From contig WRBU01000022.1 in assembly GCA_009784355.1 (NCBI GenBank), forward strand, positions 1 through 11,137: a stretch of 11,137 bases of DNA, in the 5' to 3' direction. A program made the translations under genes and the position numbers. Every line of letters begins with the position of its first letter. Positions within the stretch are counted from its first letter, which is position 1. This DNA comes from Defluviitaleaceae bacterium (GTDB lineage: Bacteria > Bacillota > Clostridia > Lachnospirales > WRAX01). Below the pieces are notes generated by a model, which was not told where the DNA came from, ran no database searches, and was given only the letters and a program-made list of their open reading frames with translations. Below, piece after piece: positions 1 to 6,053 of this stretch.

Positions 1-702
1 AACACTCCCAAATTGCACATGGGCAGTCGCCACATGCCCACCCGTAGCTGTAACAGCCAAAGGCTCAAAGCCCGTGCGCCTCCAGCTTTCAGTCAAACCT
101 TCTTGATTAACCTCCACCAAAAACTTATAAATGCTGTCCACGCTTGAAGAAGGTCCTGTTACCCGCAAAACATTCGGCTCTATCACCGCTTCTTCCCAAA
201 CGGCAATATACCCCGCATCAATTTCACCAATAGGCTCAAATTCCACATTAATATAGCGGGTTACAATACTATCTAACTGCAATGTAACATTACCCGGGGA
301 ATGGGTCTGCAAAAGCACATTCCCGCTTACCCCGTACACATGAACCCTTGTGGAAAACTGCGTGCTCGTTTGCGCCGCACTCACCACCTCTGCCGCCGAT
401 AAGTCAATATATGCAGTTAAATTCTGGCGTATGGCATCAATCTCTCTTTGTGTTCCACGCACTGTTATAGTTATCTGTGTATTTCTTAATGCTTCATAAT
501 TCACCAAATGCCTATGTATAGGCTCGCTGGTAAGACTGTTTACATTCCGCACGTCCAAGGTAACACGTATGTCGTCATTAACAATAGGGTCGGTCGCATT
601 TAAAACCACAAACCACAACAAAAAAGCAATCAAAACCGCCGCCACTTTAAAAGGCAGGTTTGACAAAAAACTTCTTTTAATTTTGTCAAGATTTTTTGAC
701 AT
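1..702 (-). CDS. cdaR: CdaR (YbbR-domain) regulator of CdaA, C-terminus cut by window edge
   Basis: This reading frame is open from an ATG at 702 to the window edge: 234 codons without a stop, so the gene is partial. A strong ribosome site (AAGGGAG, 710-716) precedes the ATG by 7 bases. Residues about 17-40 form one N-terminal membrane anchor (NLPFKVAAVLIAFLLWFVV, then LNATDP), typical of YbbR/CdaR proteins. The rest is beta-rich and extracellular, as expected for tandem YbbR repeats, with no catalytic motif. In Firmicutes CdaR is a membrane-anchored partner that modulates the diadenylate cyclase CdaA and is encoded directly after it. Here it starts 32 bases after the cdaA stop, so the two are very likely co-transcribed. 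In related genomes glmM often follows, but it is outside this window. The family call is confident; the number of YbbR repeats cannot be seen. Confidence 0.88.
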   Translation of the reverse strand, partial: MSKNLDKIKRSFLSNLPFKVAAVLIAFLLWFVVLNATDPIVNDDIRVTLDVRNVNSLTSEPIHRHLVNYEALRNTQITITVRGTQREIDAIRQNLTAYIDLSAAEVVSAAQTSTQFSTRVHVYGVSGNVLLQTHSPGNVTLQLDSIVTRYINVEFEPIGEIDAGYIAVWEEAVIEPNVLRVTGPSSSVDSIYKFLVEVNQEGLTESWRRTGFEPLAVTATGGHVATAHVQFGSV

Positions 703-734
703 GCGATAGCTCCCTTACTTCCGTAACCGCCATT

Positions 735-1571
735 TTACTTCCTATTACGCAGCGAAAAACGCTTCGATTTTTGCGGCTTTATATTAGACAAAAGCATTTT
801 TTGCACTTCTTCTTTGGTCAAACCCCGATACAGCTTGCCGTCTTTGGCAATAGAAATAGCACCTGTTTCTTCCGAAACCACCAATACATAGGCATCGCTT
901 GTTTCAGACATGCCAACAGCCGCCCTATGGCGTGTGCCAAGCTCGCTTGAAAGATGCTCGGCTGTCAAAGGCAAAATGCATGTCGCCGCCTTTACACGGT
1001 CTTGCCGTATCAAAACAGCCCCATCGTGCAATGGAGCATTTTTTTCAAAAATACTAACCAAAAGCTGGCTTGTAACCATGGCATCAATTAAAACACCGCT
1101 GGCTTCAAGGTCTTTTATGGGTACTTCTTGCTCAACCACAATCAAAGCACCCGTGTTCACTTTTGACATTTTTTGGAGGGCATCCACAATCTCTTGCACA
1201 ACAACCTCAGAATTATCGGGTTTTTCTTCTTGCAAAAACGTCAAAAAAGGCAGTCTGCGCCCTTTTCCAAGACGCTCTAATGCCTTACGAAGCTCTGGTT
1301 GAAAAATTATCATAAGGGCAATTACAGCCCATGTTACGGTTTGGCTAATAATCCACACTGTGGTGTGCATCCCCAAAAAATACGCCACCAAATATATCAT
1401 TGCAAGCGTAGCAATGCCTTTAAAGACCCCCCAAGCACGGGTTTGGCGCACCCACCCAAGCAGTTTGTACACAACAAAGGCTATGAGGGCAATATCCAAT
1501 ATAGATGCAATACCAAAAGAAGGCATAGCAAGCTCAGGCAAATTAAATAAATTTGAAATCCACTCAGTCAA
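735..1571 (-). CDS. cdaA: Diadenylate cyclase CdaA (c-di-AMP synthase)
   Basis: CdaA condenses two ATP into cyclic di-AMP, a second messenger for potassium, osmolyte and cell-wall homeostasis. The 278-residue protein has three N-terminal membrane segments (about residues 22-38, 53-67 and 72-90), the conserved IIFQPELRKALERLG linker, and a cytosolic DAC domain. The catalytic motifs are intact: DGA at residues 183-185 (in PLHDGAVLI) and GTRHR at 212-216, followed by SEETGAISIAK. Length matches the family (about 270-280). The start is a TTG at 1569-1571, with GAAAGG and further G-rich sequence about 11 bases upstream. The next in-frame ATG would remove part of the conserved N-terminus. The gene follows an uncharacterised membrane gene by 154 bases that contain a REP-like palindrome and a weak promoter candidate. 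It is followed closely by cdaR. The C-terminal tail is basic (KPQKSKRFSLRNRK). Confidence 0.95.
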   Translation of the reverse strand: MTEWISNLFNLPELAMPSFGIASILDIALIAFVVYKLLGWVRQTRAWGVFKGIATLAMIYLVAYFLGMHTTVWIISQTVTWAVIALMIIFQPELRKALERLGKGRRLPFLTFLQEEKPDNSEVVVQEIVDALQKMSKVNTGALIVVEQEVPIKDLEASGVLIDAMVTSQLLVSIFEKNAPLHDGAVLIRQDRVKAATCILPLTAEHLSSELGTRHRAAVGMSETSDAYVLVVSEETGAISIAKDGKLYRGLTKEEVQKMLLSNIKPQKSKRFSLRNRK

Positions 1572-1638
1572 ACCCGCCGCCGCCTTTCTTTGTTATCTTT
1601 ATCGCCTTGCTTATAACGGCAATCTAACGAAACCCATT

Positions 1639-1662
1639 GTAGGGGCGGCAACCTGCCGCCCG
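1639..1662. repeat. REP-like palindrome, copy R1
   Basis: The plus strand reads GTAGGGGCGG, and an 8-base perfect stem (GGGCGGCA 1643-1650 with TGCCGCCC 1654-1661) closes a 3-base loop. It lies between the 309-residue membrane gene and cdaA. It is one of at least five related palindromes in the window (others at 4984-5011, 5442-5464, 7761-7784 and 8847-8870). No T-tract follows on the minus strand, so it is not a classical terminator. Confidence 0.8.
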
Positions 1663-1679
1663 TGGAGCTTATGCCTTGC

Positions 1680-1709
1680 AAAATAAACCTGCCATCCGAA
1701 ATGTGTCAA
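1680..1709 (-). promoter_or_regulatory. Weak candidate promoter for cdaA
   Basis: On the minus strand a perfect TTGACA (1704-1709) is followed after 18 bases by TATTTT (1680-1685), a 4/6 match to the -10 box. It lies just after the preceding gene's stop and would give a leader of about 100 bases carrying palindrome R1. The -35 is good but the -10 and spacing are poor, so cdaA may simply be read from the upstream operon promoter. Confidence 0.3.
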
Positions 1710-1713
1710 CCAA

Positions 1714-1729
1714 CCAAAAGCCGCCCTAC
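1714..1729 (-). repeat. Partial REP-like sequence overlapping a stop codon
   Basis: The minus strand reads GTAGGGCGGCTTTTGG, which matches the left half of palindrome R3 (GTAGGGGCGGCTTTTGG at 5442-5458) apart from one missing G. The right arm is absent. The TAG of this sequence is the stop codon of the 309-residue membrane gene. It looks like a truncated REP copy that supplies the gene's end. Confidence 0.5.
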
Positions 1730-2655
1730 TTCACCTTCGCCTTGGGAACAATCTTCACGTAATAAACATTATCATCATCTTCAAACTGCACATTTTCAAC
1801 ACGTGTGTAATCCTTCACCTTGTCAAAAAATTTAACAACCCAAACCATGCCAAAGGACACAATACTACCCAAAATAACCCCTAAAATAGTCATGTTCACA
1901 TTTGCAATAGCCACCACCATTATCATGCAAACAAAGCCGATGCCAGCACCAACCGCCAATGCAATATCACGTGAACGGTTAATAGACAAAGACGAAATTA
2001 AATGTACAGCAAGTATCATCATAGCAAAAACAAATCCCACAATAACCCAGCCTATATCCGTTGTAAGCACGTAATAAATTTCATTAAAAACCTCCGCAAA
2101 CCCTGTGGGAAGCTCAATTATATCAAATTCCACCGAAACAGGTCTGGTCTGTGCCAAATTTGTAAAAAACGGTAAAAAATTCCAAACCAAAACCCCAAGC
2201 ACAACAGGCACAATAGCCGCCAGACCAAAGTAAAGCCCCGCAAACAAAACCACCGCATAAGGCACATTAAAATAAAATCCAAAAACAAGGGCAAGTATCA
2301 ATATGCATTGCTTTGGCTGCAACCTTGCGTAAAACAAAATTATAAGCATAAGCAGCAAAAAAACCAAAATCGCCACTTCAAGCACCAATGAAAGCTGCAA
2401 CGCAACCACAATGGTAACCAAAATAAGCGAAAGCACAGGCGGCGACACCGTAAAAATAAGCGCAATCAAAAGCAAAAAAGCAACGCCCGTCGCCCCGTTA
2501 AACAACATGCCAAATTCTTCACGGTACATCCCCAAAGAATTTACCCGCCAAAAAACAACCAAAGCCGCCACAAATTTTAATGCATAATTAATATATATCT
2601 CATACTTTTTGTACAGCGCAATCAAATTTTGTCTATGTTTTAGTAATTGTTCCAT
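1726..2655 (-). CDS. Uncharacterised polytopic membrane protein upstream of cdaA
   Basis: A 309-residue, strongly hydrophobic protein with about eight or nine membrane segments (roughly residues 21-38, 52-70, 73-89, 91-111, 116-130, 132-165, 201-222, 231-252 and 255-275). A positively charged N-terminus (KHRQN) and a charged cytosolic tail (KFFDKVKDYTRVENVQFED, ending VYYVKIVPKAKVK) flank them. I recognise no enzyme or transporter motif. From memory, proteins with a similar acidic-aromatic tail occur beside cdaA in Clostridia, but I cannot assign a function. The ATG at 2653-2655 has an AGAGGA very close to it (about 2 bases) and a G-rich run further up, so the ribosome site is not ideal. It starts 17 bases after the stop of another membrane protein gene, which suggests one operon. 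A role linked to c-di-AMP is only an inference from position. Confidence 0.8.
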   Translation of the reverse strand: MEQLLKHRQNLIALYKKYEIYINYALKFVAALVVFWRVNSLGMYREEFGMLFNGATGVAFLLLIALIFTVSPPVLSLILVTIVVALQLSLVLEVAILVFLLLMLIILFYARLQPKQCILILALVFGFYFNVPYAVVLFAGLYFGLAAIVPVVLGVLVWNFLPFFTNLAQTRPVSVEFDIIELPTGFAEVFNEIYYVLTTDIGWVIVGFVFAMMILAVHLISSLSINRSRDIALAVGAGIGFVCMIMVVAIANVNMTILGVILGSIVSFGMVWVVKFFDKVKDYTRVENVQFEDDDNVYYVKIVPKAKVK

Positions 2656-2672
2656 ATCCTCTTTCGTACCCC

Positions 2673-3281
2673 CTACTTCTCGTCTTCATCCCAAAAAGAT
2701 GGGTCGTCACTGCTCATATACCTATATTCGGGCATCTGCGGCTTTTTCGCCTGCTCTATTTCGTCGTCGTCGTAAGTAAGCAAATGCTCACGTCTACGTC
2801 TTGGTATATACGGACTTTGCCACATTTGGTCTAAATCCTCTTCATCTTCGTCAGCCTTATATTCAAGCTGAGCCTTTTTAGGGGATTCGTCCTCCTCGTG
2901 GGCGGCTTCGCCATTAAGCTGGCGCATCAGCTTAAAATACTCGTTCACCCGCCGTCCTGACGCTAGGTACTCCCTTGTAAAAATAATTGTACCCATAAGA
3001 CTGTAAAAAACCATCACCACAATCACAAAAATAGCAAAGCCTATAAGCTCTGACTGAAAATCAAGGGCAAAAATGTCCGCCCCTTGCACTGCGGTAAGAT
3101 ACACAAAATAAAACAATGCCAAAATAAGGCATCCAACACCTACGCTAAAACGCAGAGCCATATTTTTTTTGTAAATATAATCATGACGGAAATATTGGTT
3201 TGCCTCGGCATCCCGCTCGAAGCCTTTTTTGTCATAAGTCGCCATTTTCGCCATTAGGCGTATTTTTTCATTTCTATCCAT
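2673..3281 (-). CDS. Uncharacterised two-TM protein with acidic cytosolic tail
   Basis: A 202-residue protein with three parts. The N-terminal part is charged and soluble (residues 1-42, rich in K, D and E). A membrane hairpin follows, with segments at about 43-66 and 77-101. The long hydrophilic tail (102-202) has acidic runs (HEEDES, KADEDEEDLDQ, YDDDEIEQ) and one basic patch (RRRRE, about 162-166). No known domain is recognised. The start ATG at 3279-3281 has GGTGA 5 bases upstream. It is the first gene of the unit leading to the 309-residue membrane protein, cdaA and cdaR. A strong promoter lies just upstream, with its -35 box inside the neighbouring palindromic element. The charge pattern suggests a scaffold or partner protein rather than an enzyme; this is speculation. 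Confidence 0.8.
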   Translation of the reverse strand: MDRNEKIRLMAKMATYDKKGFERDAEANQYFRHDYIYKKNMALRFSVGVGCLILALFYFVYLTAVQGADIFALDFQSELIGFAIFVIVVMVFYSLMGTIIFTREYLASGRRVNEYFKLMRQLNGEAAHEEDESPKKAQLEYKADEDEEDLDQMWQSPYIPRRRREHLLTYDDDEIEQAKKPQMPEYRYMSSDDPSFWDEDEK

Positions 3282-3296
3282 AAATTCACCAAAATT

Positions 3297-3325
3297 ATTA
3301 TAGCATAGTTGATACCAACTTGCAA
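3297..3325 (-). promoter_or_regulatory. Promoter of the membrane-protein/cdaA operon, -35 inside a MITE end
   Basis: On the minus strand TTGCAA (3320-3325) is separated by exactly 17 bases from a perfect TATAAT (3297-3302), which also has the extended -10 TG (TGCTATAAT). Transcription would start about 25 bases before the ribosome site-ATG of the 202-residue membrane gene. The -35 lies within the terminal inverted repeat of the 162-base palindromic element, while the -10 lies in the flanking host DNA. Confidence 0.75.
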
Positions 3326-3473
3326 TCTAAATCGTACTAAGCAACGCAGGATTTTTATCGCAAGGCGAAGGGTAAAAAATCGCAGCGTGCCCAAAGGCAC
3401 ATAAGATTTTTTGCCCGAAGCATTGCGGCAAAAAGACAAGTTGATTGGTATGATTTAGATTGCAAGTTGGTAT
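3312..3473. mobile_element. MITE-like 162-base palindromic element 1
   Basis: The ends are perfect 22-base inverted repeats (3312-3333 and 3452-3473, beginning ATACCAACTTGCAATC), extending to about 34 bases with a few mismatches. Pairing continues inward: ATCGCAA-side arms at 3350-3363/3423-3435, GGGTAAAAAATC/GATTTTTTGCCC at 3370-3381/3405-3416, and a tip GTGCC/GGCAC at 3387-3400. The whole element can therefore fold into one long hairpin. It encodes no protein. It starts 5 bases after the lysS stop. A TA at each end could be a TA target duplication of the IS630/mariner type, but this is uncertain. It was found by self-complementarity alone; copies elsewhere in the genome are untested. Confidence 0.82.
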
Positions 3474-3478
3474 ATCCT

Positions 3479-4960
3479 CTATTGCAAGGGCTTCATTGCA
3501 GGAAAAAACAACACATCACGTATGGACGCTTGGTCGGTCAAAAGCATAACCAAACGGCAAATGCCAATGCCAAGCCCACCCGTTGGCGGAAGTCCTACCT
3601 CCAAAGCCGCAATAAAATCCTCATCAATTTGCGCCGCTTCCTCATCCCCCGCCTCTCTCAAAAGCTCCTGCGCTTCAAAACGCCTGCGCTGGTCAATAGG
3701 GTCATTAAGCTCGCTATATGCATTTGCAATCTCTCTATTCATAATAAAAAGCTCAAAACGCTGGGCATACTCGGGCTTGTCGGGATGTGCCTTGCACAAA
3801 AATGAAATTTCAATAGGATGGTCCATTACAAATGTCGGCTGTATCAAATGCTCCTCCACCTTTTCCTCAAAGAAAAGATTAAGAATGTCGCCTTTTTTGT
3901 GTATCGGCTTATACTCCACACCATGCGCCTTTGCGGCCGCTCTAGCCCCTTCAAGGTCAGTTATGGCATCAAAGTCAACACCTGTGTACTTTTTCACAAC
4001 CTCAACCATAGTAACACGCTCAAAAGGCTTGCCAAAGTCAATATCCGTGCCTTGAAAATTCACAACAGAACTCCCCGTAACGTCCACCGCCAACTTGCGA
4101 AGCAATGTTTCAGTAAGCTCCATCATGCCGTAATAGTCTGTATACGCTTGATACAACTCAAGCATAGTAAATTCGGGGTTATGCTTAACACTCGTACCTT
4201 CATTGCGAAAACACCGCCCAATTTCATAAACCCTCTCAAAACCGCCAACAACCAGCTTTTTAAGCGGCAATTCCAAAGCAATACGCAAATACATCGTCAA
4301 ATCCATGTCATTATGATGCGTAACAAATGGACGTGCAGAAGCCCCGCCCGCAATTTGGTGCAAAAGCGGCGTTTCCACTTCCAAAAAGTCCCGCCCGTCT
4401 AAAAAATTGCGTATGCCCTTAATAACGGCAGTCCGCTTTAAAAATGCATCTTTAACATGCGGGTTCACAATTAAATCAACATAACGCTGGCGGTATCGCA
4501 AATCAACATTTTGAAGACCATGGTATTTTTCAGGCAACACTTGAAGCGACTTTGCAAGCAACTTTATCTCAGAAGCCCTCACAGAAATCTCGCCTTTTTG
4601 TGTTTTAAAAACTTCACCAATCACACCAAAAATATCGCCGATATCCCATTTTTTGTCAAATTCATCATAAGCGGCATCCGTTACAAGCTCGCCCTTAATA
4701 TAAACTTGCACACGCCCCGCCCCGTCTTGCAAATCACAAAAAGCCGCCTTACCCATGTTGCGGCGGGACATCATGCGGCCGGCAATGCGCACCTGCTTGC
4801 CTTCATATTTCTCAAAATTATTTAAAATATCAATACTATGAGTATCCACATCAAAAGTAACATTGCCAAAGGGGTCATTACCAGCGGCCTGCAAATCCGC
4901 CAGCTTCTCCCTACGCAAACGCAAAATTTCATTTAACTCCACATTATCCTTCGTATCCAA
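3479..4960 (-). CDS. lysS: Lysyl-tRNA synthetase, class II
   Basis: LysRS attaches lysine to tRNA-Lys in the cytosol. The roughly 493-residue protein has the class II layout. An N-terminal OB-fold (about residues 58-150) contains [19 protein letters not shown]. The conserved [13 protein letters not shown] stretch comes next. Motif 2 follows ([20 protein letters not shown], about 249-268). Motif 3 is at the C-terminus ([20 protein letters not shown], about 462-481). Length matches bacterial LysRS. I place the start at a TTG (4958-4960) because AGGAGG (4968-4973) lies 7 bases upstream. An earlier in-frame TTG at 4964-4966 would be only 1 base from that site. One oddity is SFLCK where many bacterial LysRS have SPLAK, in the loop after DHPIEI. 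It is the third gene of the greA unit, and a MITE-like element begins 5 bases after its stop. Confidence 0.96.
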   Translation of the reverse strand: MDTKDNVELNEILRLRREKLADLQAAGNDPFGNVTFDVDTHSIDILNNFEKYEGKQVRIAGRMMSRRNMGKAAFCDLQDGAGRVQVYIKGELVTDAAYDEFDKKWDIGDIFGVIGEVFKTQKGEISVRASEIKLLAKSLQVLPEKYHGLQNVDLRYRQRYVDLIVNPHVKDAFLKRTAVIKGIRNFLDGRDFLEVETPLLHQIAGGASARPFVTHHNDMDLTMYLRIALELPLKKLVVGGFERVYEIGRCFRNEGTSVKHNPEFTMLELYQAYTDYYGMMELTETLLRKLAVDVTGSSVVNFQGTDIDFGKPFERVTMVEVVKKYTGVDFDAITDLEGARAAAKAHGVEYKPIHKKGDILNLFFEEKVEEHLIQPTFVMDHPIEISFLCKAHPDKPEYAQRFELFIMNREIANAYSELNDPIDQRRRFEAQELLREAGDEEAAQIDEDFIAALEVGLPPTGGLGIGICRLVMLLTDQASIRDVLFFPAMKPLQ

Positions 4961-4967
4961 ACCCAAA

Positions 4968-4973
4968 CCTCCT
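4968..4973 (-). promoter_or_regulatory. lysS ribosome binding site (decides the start)
   Basis: Perfect AGGAGG on the minus strand. The spacing is 7 bases to the TTG at 4960 but only 1 base to the TTG at 4966, so the downstream TTG is favoured. Confidence 0.75.
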
Positions 4974-4983
4974 CAAAGTCTCG

Positions 4984-5011
4984 CAGGGGTCGCCGCCCTC
5001 GGCGACCCGCT
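4984..5011. repeat. REP-like palindrome, copy R2 (variant)
   Basis: A perfect 8-base stem, GGGTCGCC (4987-4994) with GGCGACCC (5001-5008), has a 6-base loop. The left edge GCAGGGG resembles the GTAGGGG edge of the other copies. It sits between the VOC gene and lysS, 13 bases upstream of the lysS ribosome site. It lacks a T-tract, so read-through is expected, although it could act as an mRNA-stabilising or processing hairpin. Confidence 0.7.
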
Positions 5012-5028
5012 TACGACACCGCATACCA

Positions 5029-5427
5029 TCAAGGCAAATAAACCTGCCAAGTAACCCCAAAACGGTCTGTAACCATACCATAAAGCGCAGACCAAAACTG
5101 GGGTGCAAGCTCTTGAACAACTTCCCCGCCCTCTGCAAGCCCGTTAAAAACCGAAGTAACTTCTTCGTTGGTTTTTAACACAATAGCAAAAGTAAAATTA
5201 TCATTTTTTACCACAGGCTCATTAGCCCCGTCAGACAAGTTCAGCAAAGTGCCAAATACCGCAACCTCTGAATACATAACAAAATCAGGCGGCAATGCCG
5301 TAAGTCCTGCGTCTTGCGGTGCATTTTTGGCATACTCAATTCTTTTAACCTCCGCACCCAAAGCCTTTTTGTAAAAATCAATGGCTTCGTTGCAGTTTCC
5401 CATAAAATGGATATTAGGAATAAGCAT
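5029..5427 (-). CDS. VOC-family (PhnB/glyoxalase-like) protein
   Basis: A 132-residue protein of the vicinal oxygen chelate superfamily, the PhnB-like type (often named 3-demethylubiquinone-9 3-methyltransferase-like by homology). It opens with PNIHFMGNCNEAIDFYKKAL, the usual beta-alpha start of a VOC repeat. It ends with YGMVTDRFGVTWQVYLP, the family's typical D-x-FG-x-x-W close. Members fold as paired beta-alpha-beta-beta-beta units and act as metal-dependent enzymes or small-molecule binders. The substrate here is unknown. The ATG (5425-5427) has GGAGG 7 bases upstream. The gene sits between greA and lysS, which are commonly adjacent in Clostridia, and is flanked on both sides by REP-like palindromes. 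It may therefore be a later insertion into that pair. Confidence 0.88.
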   Translation of the reverse strand: MLIPNIHFMGNCNEAIDFYKKALGAEVKRIEYAKNAPQDAGLTALPPDFVMYSEVAVFGTLLNLSDGANEPVVKNDNFTFAIVLKTNEEVTSVFNGLAEGGEVVQELAPQFWSALYGMVTDRFGVTWQVYLP

Positions 5428-5441
5428 CTTTAATCCTCCGT

Positions 5442-5464
5442 GTAGGGGCGGCTTTTGGCCGCCT
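5442..5464. repeat. REP-like palindrome, copy R3
   Basis: The plus strand reads GTAGGGGCGGC, TTTTG, GCCGCC, with a 6-base stem (5447-5452/5458-5463). It fills most of the 41-base gap between the greA stop and the VOC gene start. Confidence 0.78.
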
Positions 5465-5468
5465 GTTT

Positions 5469-5945
5469 TTACGATATAGCAAGCACCTTAAACTTAATTA
5501 TACCCGCAGGAGCCTCAACATCAACATCAGCCCCAACTTTTTGTCCCAAAAGCCCGCTGCCAAGCGGCGACTCATTAGAAATACGTAGCTTTTCAGGGTT
5601 AGCCTCCGCCGAGCCCACAATGTGGTAAGTAACCTCTTCGTTATACTCAACATCCAAAAGGGTTACCTTGCTACCCAAAGAAACGCTGTCGCCGTCAACA
5701 TCGTCTTCATCAATAAGCTCTGCATTACGAAGCATTTTTTCAATAATAACAATGCGTGTTTCCATTTTTGCCTGCTCGTCTTTTGCGGCATCGTACTCGG
5801 CATTTTCGCTTAAATCGCCCTGCCCGCGCGCTTCTTTAATTTTTTGAGCAATGTCTTTGCGTCCGTTGCCTTTAAGCTGTTTAAGCTCGTCTTCAAGCTC
5901 CTTAATGCCCTCATATGTCAACACATATTTTTTGTTTTCAGCCAA
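5469..5945 (-). CDS. greA: Transcription elongation factor GreA
   Basis: GreA enters the RNA polymerase secondary channel and stimulates cleavage of backtracked RNA, rescuing stalled complexes. The 158-residue product has exactly the usual length. Residues 1-75 form the antiparallel coiled coil. Its tip motif GDLSENAEYDAAKDEQ carries the catalytic acidic residues (D44 and E47). Residues about 85-158 are the C-terminal FKBP-like domain with the signature ISNESPLGSGLLGQKVGAD. I chose the TTG at 5943-5945 as start: it has GGAGG 8 bases upstream (5954-5958), gives the family N-terminus MAENKKYVLTYEG, and lies about 30 bases after the transcription start expected from a perfect promoter. The longer open frame to 6047 crosses that promoter and is not used. 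The VOC gene and lysS follow in the same direction. Confidence 0.96.
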   Translation of the reverse strand: MAENKKYVLTYEGIKELEDELKQLKGNGRKDIAQKIKEARGQGDLSENAEYDAAKDEQAKMETRIVIIEKMLRNAELIDEDDVDGDSVSLGSKVTLLDVEYNEEVTYHIVGSAEANPEKLRISNESPLGSGLLGQKVGADVDVEAPAGIIKFKVLAIS

Positions 5946-5979
5946 AATAATTACCTCCAAATTTCCAATTAATTTTTCC

Positions 5980-6008
5980 ATTATACCCAAATTAACTACG
6001 GTTGTCAA
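5980..6008 (-). promoter_or_regulatory. Consensus sigma-A promoter of greA
   Basis: On the minus strand, TTGACA (6003-6008) and TATAAT (5980-5985) both match the consensus 6/6 with an ideal 17-base spacer. Transcription should start around 5973, giving a leader of about 27 bases with GGAGG. It probably drives greA, the VOC gene and lysS. Confidence 0.92.
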
Positions 6009-6020
6009 CCAAAATTTTCC

Positions 6021-6053
6021 GACACACCACCTACTCGTCTGACACACCGCCTA
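6021..6053. repeat. Two 13-base direct repeats upstream of the greA -35 box
   Basis: GACACACCACCTA (6021-6033) and GACACACCGCCTA (6041-6053) differ at one base and start 20 bases apart, about two helical turns. They lie 13 to 45 bases upstream of the greA -35, and one overlaps the stop codon of the broken acetyltransferase gene. They could be a regulator site or a simple local duplication. Confidence 0.5.

Noticed and set aside
1643..1661. Intrinsic terminators at the GC-rich palindromes
   Set aside because: None of the palindromes is followed by a T-tract in the direction of transcription, and several lie inside apparent operons.
3254..3439. 61-codon minus-strand frame covering part of MITE 1
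   Set aside because: It overlaps the start of the 202-residue gene and the palindrome. No ribosome site or domain is seen.
3818..4402. 194-codon plus-strand open frame inside lysS
   Set aside because: It lies wholly antisense to a clearly conserved gene, its translation has no recognisable domain, and no ribosome site fits. It is a shadow of lysS.
5946..6047. Longer N-terminus for GreA
   Set aside because: It would translate through the consensus promoter and ribosome site and would add 34 residues not found in GreA.
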